NCBI GenBank assembly: GCA_002691205.1
Contig: NZHD01000028.1
Coordinates: 1 to 64,000 of the forward strand
Direction of reading: 5' to 3'
Origin: Deltaproteobacteria bacterium
Lineage (GTDB): Bacteria > Myxococcota_A > UBA9160 > UBA4427
DNA length: 64,000 nucleotides
Below the pieces are notes generated by a model. It was not told the origin of the DNA, did no database searches, and saw only the letters and a program-made list of their open reading frames with translations. Below are positions 36,548 to 45,200 of this stretch, one piece after another. The position numbers and the translations under genes are program-made. How positions within the stretch are numbered: the first letter of the stretch is position 1; each line of letters begins with the position of its first letter.

Positions 36548-38002
36548 CTATTGAGATGGTTTGAGCAAACCCTCTTCGAGCAATGAACGCACGAATGCTA
36601 AACCTTGAGTTGTCGCCATTTCCACAGGTATTTCCATGGTCAGCGCAAAACTCTCCAAGACCCGCTGCACGGGCGCCGCGCCGTTAAAACTACTGATGAG
36701 CGTTTGCATGGTCTCGTCGATTGAGACTTTAGAGTACAAACCACAAGCATTTTCAATGGTCATGGTATCAAGTGCCCATTGGTTTGTGTCCCAGGACGAA
36801 GATGCATAAAGTTGAAGGCCCTCTGGGACACAAAGTTTCGCGCCGAGTAGGGTTTGGTCATTGACATCCGAGTAGAGAAGATCATGGGTTTGAAAGCCCT
36901 GTTTGATTTCACTGCTGAGAGATCGAGTTGGCTTTTTCTGTAATGTCGAAATTACTTGCCAGTTTGCTCCGGCACGTCGGCGAAGAAAAATCAGACCTCC
37001 ACGGATCGCCTCAACGCTCTTGTTGTTGAAATATTTGATGTATTGATCAAGTGCTTCGCTGTCAGCGGATTGATCTGGCGAAGTTTCTTTTAACCGATTG
37101 CTCGCGTACGACTCAGGTGCTTGGCAGTTAGCTTCAATGATCCAGGCATCGCAACCATTGTCTTTGAGCCAGTTCTTCAGACGCTCTGTCCATTCTTCAC
37201 CACGAATTTGAACCCACTCGCATGTCGTTTGAAAGAATCCACCCTCTTCGAGGTGACGAGGTGCTTCACAAAGAATTTTATACAGGAGGTGATCGAGTTC
37301 GAACTTGTTATCTCGAAATCCATCAGTGGTCGATGGTGAAATCACAAACGGAGGGTTGCACAAAATGAGGTTGTACTTGTCGGCTGGGATCGCTGCGAAC
37401 AAATCACCAGTAACTGCCTGGATATTCTCAATCCCATTTAAAGCAGAATTGAAATCAACAAACTGTTTTGCACGAGGATTGGAGTCGGTTGACGTGACGG
37501 ATTCGCTGAATTGGCCGGCGAAAATTGCATGCGGGCCACAGCCACCGCAAAGGTCAAGCACTTTTTGTCCTGGGTCTGTGATTGCAAACGACAGTAGATG
37601 CATTGCGGGTTGGCTTAATGTCGGGACGTACTGATCAGCGTATTTGGTGTTATTGGGATGGAGATCAGAGACCACGTATTGCTGAAGCATTGGTGTCACG
37701 AGAACCATCGGGCGCACCAGTACGCCATCGGCGAAGGCGAGTCCACATTCAAATATATTCTGCGCGAATTGAAGGGGTAGTGTGTCGGACTTTACTGGGA
37801 GGCCGAGGAAGAAAAGACGCATTAGGTTGTCTGTCAGCGATTCCTCACCTACTTGAGAGGTGAATCGAGATGCTTGCGGGTGGTGGTAGGGAGGTGGGAT
37901 CGAAAAGCCAAATTTTTCTGTTAGCCGGTCACTTGTAAAATCTGCATGTTTAAATGTCTCAATGATTTGCGAAGCAGTTTTTTTTGCGGGAATGTTGAAC
38001 AT
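36548..38002 (-). CDS. Class I SAM-dependent methyltransferase with an NPPF motif
   Basis: A 484-residue methyltransferase. The SAM-binding motif I is V-L-D-L-C-G-G-C-G (148-156), with an acidic end of strand 2 (S-T-D-S-N near 171). Motif IV is N-P-P-F (216-219), as in enzymes that methylate exocyclic amino or amide nitrogens (RsmC/RlmG/PrmC-like). An N-terminal region of about 140 residues and a C-terminal region of about 230 residues flank the catalytic core, so the protein is larger than PrmC and resembles two-domain rRNA methyltransferases; the target is not known. The ATG at 38002 is supported by A-A-G-G-A six bases upstream. It is convergent with the small protein at 35904. Confidence 0.85.
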   Translation of the reverse strand: MFNIPAKKTASQIIETFKHADFTSDRLTEKFGFSIPPPYHHPQASRFTSQVGEESLTDNLMRLFFLGLPVKSDTLPLQFAQNIFECGLAFADGVLVRPMVLVTPMLQQYVVSDLHPNNTKYADQYVPTLSQPAMHLLSFAITDPGQKVLDLCGGCGPHAIFAGQFSESVTSTDSNPRAKQFVDFNSALNGIENIQAVTGDLFAAIPADKYNLILCNPPFVISPSTTDGFRDNKFELDHLLYKILCEAPRHLEEGGFFQTTCEWVQIRGEEWTERLKNWLKDNGCDAWIIEANCQAPESYASNRLKETSPDQSADSEALDQYIKYFNNKSVEAIRGGLIFLRRRAGANWQVISTLQKKPTRSLSSEIKQGFQTHDLLYSDVNDQTLLGAKLCVPEGLQLYASSSWDTNQWALDTMTIENACGLYSKVSIDETMQTLISSFNGAAPVQRVLESFALTMEIPVEMATTQGLAFVRSLLEEGLLKPSQ

Positions 38003-38124
38003 GAAGGTTCCTTGACTATCGAACGCTGGTTTAATGCTGCGGGCTCACCCAGTGGTTAGCCGATTCGAAGCAGAATAGGAGCCCAGAGATGGACCCAAGC
38101 GATCCGTGTTTACCGCGTTACTCA

Positions 38125-39474
38125 TCACTGAACAATTTTCTTCGCCATGAGTAAGAGCCCGGTAACGGCATCAGATGCTTCTTGGCGGAGGTCGGTGTGG
38201 GTTACCTTTTGACATTGGAATCCCGCTTCAGAGAGCCACCTTGTAATCGCGCTTTCCGAATGTGCGTATCTGCCGGATTCTCTTAAGCAAAAGTCGAGTA
38301 ATGGTTTTTCTTCTGGGTATTTTTCGACGCTAAATAGAAACTCTCCACCGACAACCAACTTGTCGTAGGCAACCGAAAACAGGGGGCGTAGATTTCCCAG
38401 ATAGATCAGTGTGTCGGCAGCAATGAGTAGATCAAAGTTCCCATCACTTTGTTGCAGATATTCTGTTAACTCAGATTCCACCAAGTCGTCGTACAGGTCC
38501 TTTTCACGTGCTTGGAACAACATCTCGGGTGAAAGATCGACCCCAACTAAATGATTTGCTTGATCCTTCAGCCATGATCCACATAAACCTGTCCCGCAGC
38601 CCAAGTCCACCACGTTTCTTCCACCTGAGGACGATTGATAAGTGCTGGTCTCCCGTAACATGGCATGCAGTTTTTCGGGTACTTGGTACCGTAAGCTTGC
38701 CAGGCAGTCATCAAATTCAGCTGCAAGACCATCAAACGTTGCTTTGACGTAGCCGCTGGAAGCTTGCTCGGGGACTGCCGCTGCGCCGCAAGCCGCTTGC
38801 AGGTGCTGAATGACCGGATCGTTTGGAGACAATGTCGCCAACTCATTATAGATGTTTGCTGCTCTAATCAGGTCTCCCGTTTTTCGAAATACAGCACCGA
38901 GTCGGTGGCGCGGTACGAGCGAATCAGGATCAGATTGAGCTGCAGTTTGATATTGAACGATGGCTTTTTGAAACTCCCCAATTCTTTCTAAAACAGCGCC
39001 TAACGCCATGCGAGAGTCATTGTCCGCAGAGCTCAATTCGATCGCTCTGTTGTAGCTGGCGATCGCCTCCACAAAACAATCGCGATCTCCATATACATTA
39101 CCGAGGTTATGAAAAGCTTGTGCGTAGTCCGGAGAGAGTTCAATCGCTCTGGTGTAGCATTTGATCGCGTCCTCATGCTGTCCACCTTCGGCATGAATGT
39201 TTCCGAGGTTATTCAAGGCTCGCGGTTGGTCAGGTGCAAGTTCTAGTGACTGCTGGAGGCGGTCTGTGGCTAATTTCGTGTCGCCAAGTTGGTTGGCAAT
39301 TACGCCTAATAGGTGGAGTGACTCCGCATGGTGGGGATCGATCTCCAGTATTTCGGCGTACTTCCATTCAGCTTTTGTTAATTGACCCTCGCGGTGGAAG
39401 GCGATTCCCTCGGCCAATAATTCCGTTGTTTGGTTTGCGGAAGTGTCGTTTTCTTCGGTATTATCGTCCGTCAT
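38125..39474 (-). CDS. TPR-repeat methyltransferase fusion (copy 1)
   Basis: A 449-residue cytosolic protein. The ATG at 39474 is chosen for G-G-A-G nine bases upstream and because earlier codons are unlike any TPR. Residues 20-230 are about six TPR units (L-L-G-V-I-A-N-Q-L-G, A-L-N-N-L-G-N-I-H, A-F-H-N-L-G-N-V-Y). The class I methyltransferase domain follows, with motif I V-V-D-L-G-C-G-T-G-L-C-G near residue 290 and V-G-V-D-L-S-P-E-M after it. It is clearly paralogous to the protein at 41559, sharing D-L-S-P-x-M and A-D-T-L-I-Y. In this family the substrate is unknown. It is divergent from the YkgJ-like gene. Confidence 0.9.
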   Translation of the reverse strand: MTDDNTEENDTSANQTTELLAEGIAFHREGQLTKAEWKYAEILEIDPHHAESLHLLGVIANQLGDTKLATDRLQQSLELAPDQPRALNNLGNIHAEGGQHEDAIKCYTRAIELSPDYAQAFHNLGNVYGDRDCFVEAIASYNRAIELSSADNDSRMALGAVLERIGEFQKAIVQYQTAAQSDPDSLVPRHRLGAVFRKTGDLIRAANIYNELATLSPNDPVIQHLQAACGAAAVPEQASSGYVKATFDGLAAEFDDCLASLRYQVPEKLHAMLRETSTYQSSSGGRNVVDLGCGTGLCGSWLKDQANHLVGVDLSPEMLFQAREKDLYDDLVESELTEYLQQSDGNFDLLIAADTLIYLGNLRPLFSVAYDKLVVGGEFLFSVEKYPEEKPLLDFCLRESGRYAHSESAITRWLSEAGFQCQKVTHTDLRQEASDAVTGLLLMAKKIVQ

Positions 39475-39924
39475 CAGGTTTCTCCGGTTTTCTTTACGCT
39501 TTACGCAACAGTGTGCGACGCATTTTTGTGGGTAACGTATCCGATAGGACACGGTGTTTCATTTGCTGTTGCCAACTCGCGTTCTCTCGACTCAGTGTTT
39601 TTGGATGCTTGCCGCAATCACCTAACAGGACTTGACCTAAATGGTAGGGCGTAATCGGGCTATACTTTTGTGACGACTTGGTGTGATGACATGGCATAGA
39701 CGCTCTAACGAAGCTAAGGCAGATGGGTATGGGGGCAGCTTTGTCGTTGAGACCGCCAGAGGAATCTGGAGGGCTTCGTGATGGCGGATGGTCGCTGGCT
39801 TAACGCTCACGTATGATACGACATAAGACGATTCTTTGTGTCGTGGGTGCTGGTTCGTTTTCGAATCCAAAGTACGGGCTCATAGGATTTTCAGTGCAAG
39901 CCTCATCTGTGAAAAATCATCATA
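39475..39924. other. Divergent promoter region, nothing else seen
   Basis: About 450 bp between the divergent TPR-methyltransferase and YkgJ-like genes. It should carry promoters for both. I see no RNA gene, repeat or strong hairpin, and the open frames crossing it lack any recognisable feature. Confidence 0.5.
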
Positions 39925-40806
39925 ATGACTTCGCTAAGACGCATGACTCAGCCGAATTCTGCGAAATGCCAGATTTGTGATCGAGTACTATCGGTACATG
40001 AGCGGGCTGTAGGTGCAACGTGCCGTCTCCCTCAATGTAAGCACATTGCACTCCGCCGTGAACTAGCAACACAGGCCAAGGTAAAAGCAGATTTGGTGGC
40101 GAAAGTCCACAGGTACAGAGATTTTGTCTTTAGGGAACGCAAATGCAGGCAGGAATGCCCTGATGCTGTGATTTTGCCCGCAAATACTCGTGCCATCCAA
40201 AGCTTGCAAGGAAAACGAATTCGTCTCTTTCGTGACCGTTTAATGAGGCAGATAAGTGTCGCCATGGTGATGCGGTATAAGGTAAGGGCGTTAAGTAGAA
40301 AACAGCAGGTGAACGAGGAGCATGAATCGAACTCTTCGACAATTGTGGCGAGCGCATGCGCGACCTGCCAGGGTGATTGTTGTGCTCAGGGAGAAGAACA
40401 CGCATTCATACAACCAGAGACAATCTTGCGGTACATGAAAATTTTTCCAGACCTCAGGCCGATTGAAATCCTTGCGAAATATATGGCTTGCCTACCGGCG
40501 AAAACTTATACTGGATCTTGTGTCTATCATGGTCAAAAGGGGTGTGGTTTGCCTCGTGAGATGCGTGCGTCCCTGTGTAATGATTATCAATGTGGTGAGC
40601 TAAACGGGTTGTGCCACCATGTTGGTAATTCAAGTTGTTCCACTGTTTTTTTAGTTTCGGTCAAGCACGGTAAGATTGTTCGGGGCAGCCTAATTGATTC
40701 AGATACTGGAGAGAGTCGTTGGAAATCTAGCTCCATTGAGAAGTCAAGTCTGATGAGTGTAGAATCTCCGGGGTCAACTGAAACGAAGTCGCGGAAGCAA
40801 GGTTAA
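39925..40806 (+). CDS. Cysteine-rich YkgJ-like metal-binding protein
   Basis: A 293-residue protein with two cysteine clusters. Near the N-terminus C-Q-I-C-D and C-R-L-P-Q-C could form a zinc finger. The second cluster (about 147-235) reads A-C-A-T-C-Q-G-D-C-C, then S-C-V-Y-H-G-Q-K-G-C-G-L-P-R, then L-C-N-D-Y-Q-C. This is like the YkgJ/CxxCxxCC family, which binds a metal, possibly iron or zinc. There is no signal peptide. The middle is a basic helical region (L-F-R-D-R-L-M-R). The orphan gene at 40811 starts 4 bp after the stop, so the two are cotranscribed and probably coupled. A role in the locus is unknown. Confidence 0.75.
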   Translation: MTSLRRMTQPNSAKCQICDRVLSVHERAVGATCRLPQCKHIALRRELATQAKVKADLVAKVHRYRDFVFRERKCRQECPDAVILPANTRAIQSLQGKRIRLFRDRLMRQISVAMVMRYKVRALSRKQQVNEEHESNSSTIVASACATCQGDCCAQGEEHAFIQPETILRYMKIFPDLRPIEILAKYMACLPAKTYTGSCVYHGQKGCGLPREMRASLCNDYQCGELNGLCHHVGNSSCSTVFLVSVKHGKIVRGSLIDSDTGESRWKSSSIEKSSLMSVESPGSTETKSRKQG

Positions 40807-40810
40807 TTCA

Positions 40811-41428
40811 ATGCCGAAAAATAAGATTTCAGTGGAGATAGAAGAAATCTTTTCGGCTGGATCGCGTGCTTTAATTCATCTTCTGGAGTTCGCTGTCCTG
40901 TCGGTGAATGTCGATCTGCTTTTCGTTTATCTGGTGCGTGATTATCGGTTGAAACCAACCGCCTTGTCAGCAGTCACGATACATGATTTGTTTTGCTCAG
41001 AGCGGGCACCCTTGAAGCTTGATCGTGTGGCAAATTTGTTGCAGAGGGATATGCATTTGGCTGGAATTCTGAGTCCGTATCGGGATTCACTTTTATTTCG
41101 GGATGGCAACTCGCCACAGCTTTTATCGACAGGTGATGGTAGGGAAATCTCGCCGTGTCATGACTCGGATCCATCAGGCGGATCAGGAAAGCCTTTGTTA
41201 CCCCCAAGGTACCTTTTTGATCAACTGGTACAGGCCATTAAGTCAAGTGACGCATCTGGAATATCTCGATTGCAAGTGTCTTATGATCCGAGTCTTACGC
41301 CCTATGGAAATTTACCAGGTGGAGCGTTGTCGGCGCGGCAGCGGCATTTCGTTGAACAAATCTGGCAACCTGTGGCACGCCCACGCTTGGTGGAGGCTGG
41401 CTTTTGGCGTGTGGCGAGCATCGCTTGA
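40811..41428 (+). CDS. Orphan protein, translationally coupled to the YkgJ-like gene
   Basis: A 205-residue protein with no family I recognise. The first 60 residues are helical and hydrophobic (H-L-L-E-F-A-V-L-S-V-N-V-D-L-L-F-V-Y-L-V-R-D in pieces), which could be a membrane-associated or packed helix. A Ser/Gly/Pro-rich linker sits near 120-135, and the last 70 residues resemble a small compact domain ending in V-E-A-G-F-W-R-V. The ATG is 4 bp after the preceding stop. The end of the gene overlaps readable sequence in another frame (to 41492, with many Trp), so a frameshift near 41350-41420 is conceivable. Confidence 0.55.
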   Translation: MPKNKISVEIEEIFSAGSRALIHLLEFAVLSVNVDLLFVYLVRDYRLKPTALSAVTIHDLFCSERAPLKLDRVANLLQRDMHLAGILSPYRDSLLFRDGNSPQLLSTGDGREISPCHDSDPSGGSGKPLLPPRYLFDQLVQAIKSSDASGISRLQVSYDPSLTPYGNLPGGALSARQRHFVEQIWQPVARPRLVEAGFWRVASIA

Positions 41429-41558
41429 TGATTGGCGTGCTCTCGGCAATATTCTAACGTTTTGCGCTGTTCCTTTTGATACAAGTTGGTAACGAGTCAA
41501 GTTGTGGTGACGTTGTGAATCAAATTGATCTGAAATTAGACAATGCAGGTGCTCGATA

Positions 41559-42890
41559 ATGGCTGACCAATCTCTTGAATCAACGGTGCATCGCATGCTG
41601 ACCCTCGCTATCAGTTTGCATCAAGAAGAACGACTGGATGAAGCAGAAGATATCTACCGCCGCGTTTTGGATATTGCACCACGCCATTCAGGTGCTTTAC
41701 ATTTTTTTGGAGTGATTCAACATCAACGAGGTGATAGTGAGACAGCAGCTCTTTTAATTAGGCAGGCAGTCAAGTTTGATCCTGACTACCATGACGCTCG
41801 CGTAAATCTGGGAAATGTACTTAAGGAGCAAGGTTTATTTGGTGAGGCGGAAAATGAATACCTTAAGGTTGTTGAGGCTCATCCGAACAATGCAACTGCT
41901 CGAAATAATCTGGGAGTAGTTTTAAAAGCCCAGAAAAAGTTCGAGGCAGCAGCAACAGAGTTCGAGCAAGCCACTATTCTAGCTCCGGAAAATAGGGACG
42001 CTTTTCAAAATTTAGGCAATGCTTTAAAAGCCTGTGGCCGGCAGGAAGAGGCGTTGACCGCGTATCGACGCGCGCTTGAGATCGATCCGAGTCGTTGTGA
42101 TTCGCACTTGGTTTTAGGACGCACTCTTAATGCATTTGGACGAATGGATGAAGCTTTGTCCGTCTATCAGAAATGGCTGGAATTGGAACCGGACAATCCA
42201 GTTGCCCAGCACATGTTGAATGCTTGTGATGGGGCGATCGTTCCAGAAAAGTGCTCGGAGGGGTTTATCCAACAGACCTTCGACTCCTTCGCTGATAGTT
42301 TCAACGAAGTCTTAGAGCACTTGAACTACCATGCTCCCGAGTTGGTGGGACGAGCTGTGGCAAGTCTGCTCTCGACACATGAAGAATTGAGCGTTCTGGA
42401 TGCAGGTTGTGGCACAGGGCTTTGTGGAAAGCTGTTGCGTGATAAGGCTAGTCAGCTGATCGGGGTTGATTTGTCGCCAAAAATGCTCGATCAGGCGAAG
42501 GCTGCCAAGTTTTACGACCAACTCATCGTTGCTGAGTTAACACAATATATGCAAGAGCAAACAGCGGCGTTCGATCTCATCGTGAGTGCTGACACCCTGA
42601 TTTATTTCGGTGCGCTGAGTCCTGTCTTTCAAGCTGCGCGAAAAGCGTTACGGGATGATGGAGCTTTTATTTTTACGCTTGAAAAAGAAGAGCTCGGTTG
42701 CGATACGACAAAATTTCGTCTGAATCCGCATGGACGCTACAGCCATGATGAAGATCACGTGAAAGAGCTCCTACTGGAACAGGGCTTCCGAATTGATCTT
42801 TTCAAGGTCGTCGTGCTGCGTACCGAAGCGGGGAAGCCTGTCGATGGCTTGTTAATTGGTGCTAGAAAATCAGCCGAAATCGATGCTTGA
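41559..42890 (+). CDS. TPR-repeat methyltransferase fusion (copy 2)
   Basis: A 443-residue protein paralogous to the one at 38125 and in the same order: about six TPR units (residues 10-215; A-R-N-N-L-G-V-V-L-K, A-F-Q-N-L-G-N-A-L-K) and then a class I methyltransferase. Motif I is V-L-D-A-G-C-G-T-G-L-C-G near residue 280, followed by I-G-V-D-L-S-P-K-M and A-D-T-L-I-Y-F-G. The two proteins are similar throughout but diverged enough to have separate targets. Both flank the YkgJ-like and orphan genes. VgrG starts 179 bp downstream, so this protein could modify or handle a VgrG-linked protein; that is inference. The ATG at 41559 is the first Met of the TPR frame. Confidence 0.9.
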   Translation: MADQSLESTVHRMLTLAISLHQEERLDEAEDIYRRVLDIAPRHSGALHFFGVIQHQRGDSETAALLIRQAVKFDPDYHDARVNLGNVLKEQGLFGEAENEYLKVVEAHPNNATARNNLGVVLKAQKKFEAAATEFEQATILAPENRDAFQNLGNALKACGRQEEALTAYRRALEIDPSRCDSHLVLGRTLNAFGRMDEALSVYQKWLELEPDNPVAQHMLNACDGAIVPEKCSEGFIQQTFDSFADSFNEVLEHLNYHAPELVGRAVASLLSTHEELSVLDAGCGTGLCGKLLRDKASQLIGVDLSPKMLDQAKAAKFYDQLIVAELTQYMQEQTAAFDLIVSADTLIYFGALSPVFQAARKALRDDGAFIFTLEKEELGCDTTKFRLNPHGRYSHDEDHVKELLLEQGFRIDLFKVVVLRTEAGKPVDGLLIGARKSAEIDA

Positions 42891-43069
42891 CTTCTTAGTC
42901 AAAAATGAATTTTGGCAGATTACGAGCGGAATAGCCTGTTACCTGTGCTGGAATGCTCAAACGGGATATACTCGCCAACACGGCGCGGAGGTATTTCTTG
43001 GCTGGCTTTGGACACTCAGAAACTGCGCGGCCATGAGTTATCGGTGGACTCGATTACGGACGTTGTGCG

Positions 43070-45082
43070 ATGACAAAAGCTTCTCAGAAAGACAGAACAT
43101 TCAAGGTAACGACCTCCTTGGGAAAGGACGTTCTGCTCTTCTACCGTATGAATGCACGGGAAGAGTTGGGAGGTCTGTTCAGCTTTGCGATTGAACTCCT
43201 GTCAACCGATTCCGCTCTTGATATTACTCGAGTACTAGGACAGGGGATGACGGTCTCGACTCCCTTGCCGAAGGGCGGAACGCGTGATTTTCATGGAATC
43301 GTAAGCAGATTCAAATATGCGGGGACCCAAGGTGGTTTTGCAAAGTACGAAGCGACATTGGTGCCGTGGTTCTGGTGTCTGACGCGAACAGCAGACTGTC
43401 GTATCTTTCAAAAAATGACCGCGCCAGAAATTATCAAGAAGGTATTTCGTGATCATGGTTTCACTGACTTCGCGGACAAGTTAAGCGGGAAATACGTTGA
43501 ACGTGAATATTGCGTGCAGTATCGAGAAAGTGATTTTAGCTTTGTCAGTCGTTTGATGGAGCAGGAAGGGATCTACTATTATTTCCAACATGCAAAGGGA
43601 AAGCACTCTCTTTGCCTGTCCGATAATTATGGCTCACATGGTGCGGTGTCAGGCTACGCAAAGATCCCCTATTTCCCACCGGATAGACACGGTCGACGTG
43701 AACGTGATCATGTTTACGATTGGGCAGTGACTCAGGAAGTAAGTACCGGAACAGTTGCCTTGAATGACTATGATTTCGAAAATCCAAAAGCCGACCTGCT
43801 AGTAAAGTCGGTAGTCAAACAGCGGTACACGCACGGTGATTTTGAAATTTATGATTATCCCGGTGAGTATCTGAAGACCAGCGATGGCGAGAATTATGCG
43901 CGGACGAGAATTGAAGAATCCCACGCCAGTTATGAGCGGGTTGAGGGCATAGCTGATGCCGCCGGTCTGCAAGTCGGGGCGTTGTTTAGGCTTGAGGGTT
44001 ATCCGCGTAGGGATCAAAACCGCGAGTACTTGGTGGTTTCTACGGATTACGAATTGGTGAATAACGAATACGAGACAGGGGTGAATGAAGGAGAGGGAAT
44101 CAGTCGAAAGGTTCGGTTTAACGCAATGGAGAGCCGCGTTCCCTTTCGCTCTCCGAGGAAAGCTCCCTCACCTATTGTTCAAGGGCCACAGACGGCAATT
44201 GTTGTTGGGAAAAAAGGTGAAGAAATATGGACCGACAAATATGGCCGGGTCAAGGTTCAGTTTCACTGGGATCGGCTTGGGAAGAAGGATGAAAATAGCT
44301 CCTGTTGGGTGCGAGTTTCTCAAGCATGGGCAGGAAAGACCTGGGGGGCAATGCATATCCCCCGAATCGGTCAAGAAGTCATCGTAGAGTTTCTGGAGGG
44401 AGACCCAGACCGGCCTATCATCACGGGAAGAGTTTTCAATGCTGTTGAGATGCCTCCCTACACGTTGCCCAAGAATCAGACGAAAAGTGGTTTCAAGAGT
44501 CGTAGCACAAAGAAAGCAAATGAAAAAAACTTCAGTGAACTGAGCTTTGACGATAAAAAAGGCCAGGAGTTGGTCTATTTCCATGCGGAAAAAGATTTTG
44601 AACGTGTTGTTGAAAATAATGATTCGCTAAAGGTGGGACTGGACGGTAAAGACGATGGGGACCAGAAAATAGAGATTCACAACAATCAAACTCTGATTGT
44701 CGGAAATAAGAAATCCAAAACGGGTACTCAGACCATCACCATCTGGAAAGATCTTAAAGAGACGATCAAGACTGGGGATGAAACGGTTACGATCGAGAAA
44801 GGGAGTCGCAAGACAACAATTAAAAATGACGATACGCTGACACTTAAGAGTGGTGATCACACTATTAAAATCAGTGCTGGTAAAAGTTTGATTCAAGCTG
44901 CAAAGTCAATCGAATTGAAAGTTGGGCCAAGCAGTATCAAGATTGACCCAAGCGGTATCACGCTCAAATCGACCAAGATACAAATTAAAGGAGACGCGAA
45001 GGTTGATGTAGAGGCACCCATGACATCGTGCAAGGGAACTGGACAGCTTACCCTCAAGGGTGGCATCACCATGATTAATTGA
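43070..45082 (+). CDS. vgrG: VgrG/TssI type VI secretion-like spike protein
   Basis: A 670-residue VgrG. It has the gp27-like head (from S-L-G-K-D-V-L-L-F; R-E-S-D-F-S-F-V-S-R-L-M-E-Q-E-G-I-Y-Y-Y near 152 is a hallmark). The gp5-like OB-fold then follows (D-K-Y-G-R-V-K-V-Q-F-H-W-D-R near 383, W-V-R-V-S-Q-A-W-A-G near 405, V-E-F-L-E-G-D-P-D-R-P near 436). A DUF2345-like beta-helix spike finishes it (T-V-T-I-E-K-G, I-E-L-K-V-G). VgrG trimers tip the contractile tube of type VI systems. There is no C-terminal effector extension, so cargo would be delivered otherwise. No PAAR, Hcp, TssB/C or ClpV is in the window, though an FHA-DUF6931 gene follows 118 bp later. Confidence 0.95.
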   Translation: MTKASQKDRTFKVTTSLGKDVLLFYRMNAREELGGLFSFAIELLSTDSALDITRVLGQGMTVSTPLPKGGTRDFHGIVSRFKYAGTQGGFAKYEATLVPWFWCLTRTADCRIFQKMTAPEIIKKVFRDHGFTDFADKLSGKYVEREYCVQYRESDFSFVSRLMEQEGIYYYFQHAKGKHSLCLSDNYGSHGAVSGYAKIPYFPPDRHGRRERDHVYDWAVTQEVSTGTVALNDYDFENPKADLLVKSVVKQRYTHGDFEIYDYPGEYLKTSDGENYARTRIEESHASYERVEGIADAAGLQVGALFRLEGYPRRDQNREYLVVSTDYELVNNEYETGVNEGEGISRKVRFNAMESRVPFRSPRKAPSPIVQGPQTAIVVGKKGEEIWTDKYGRVKVQFHWDRLGKKDENSSCWVRVSQAWAGKTWGAMHIPRIGQEVIVEFLEGDPDRPIITGRVFNAVEMPPYTLPKNQTKSGFKSRSTKKANEKNFSELSFDDKKGQELVYFHAEKDFERVVENNDSLKVGLDGKDDGDQKIEIHNNQTLIVGNKKSKTGTQTITIWKDLKETIKTGDETVTIEKGSRKTTIKNDDTLTLKSGDHTIKISAGKSLIQAAKSIELKVGPSSIKIDPSGITLKSTKIQIKGDAKVDVEAPMTSCKGTGQLTLKGGITMIN

Positions 45083-45200
45083 CTAATCGCTGACGATATC
45101 AGAGAACACGGTTTCTGGTTGTGTCTTACTTTGTGATTTTCCTTTACGGCACCGCTACGAAGATGGTGAACGAGAACTTCAAAATATTGGTGTAAAGGCT

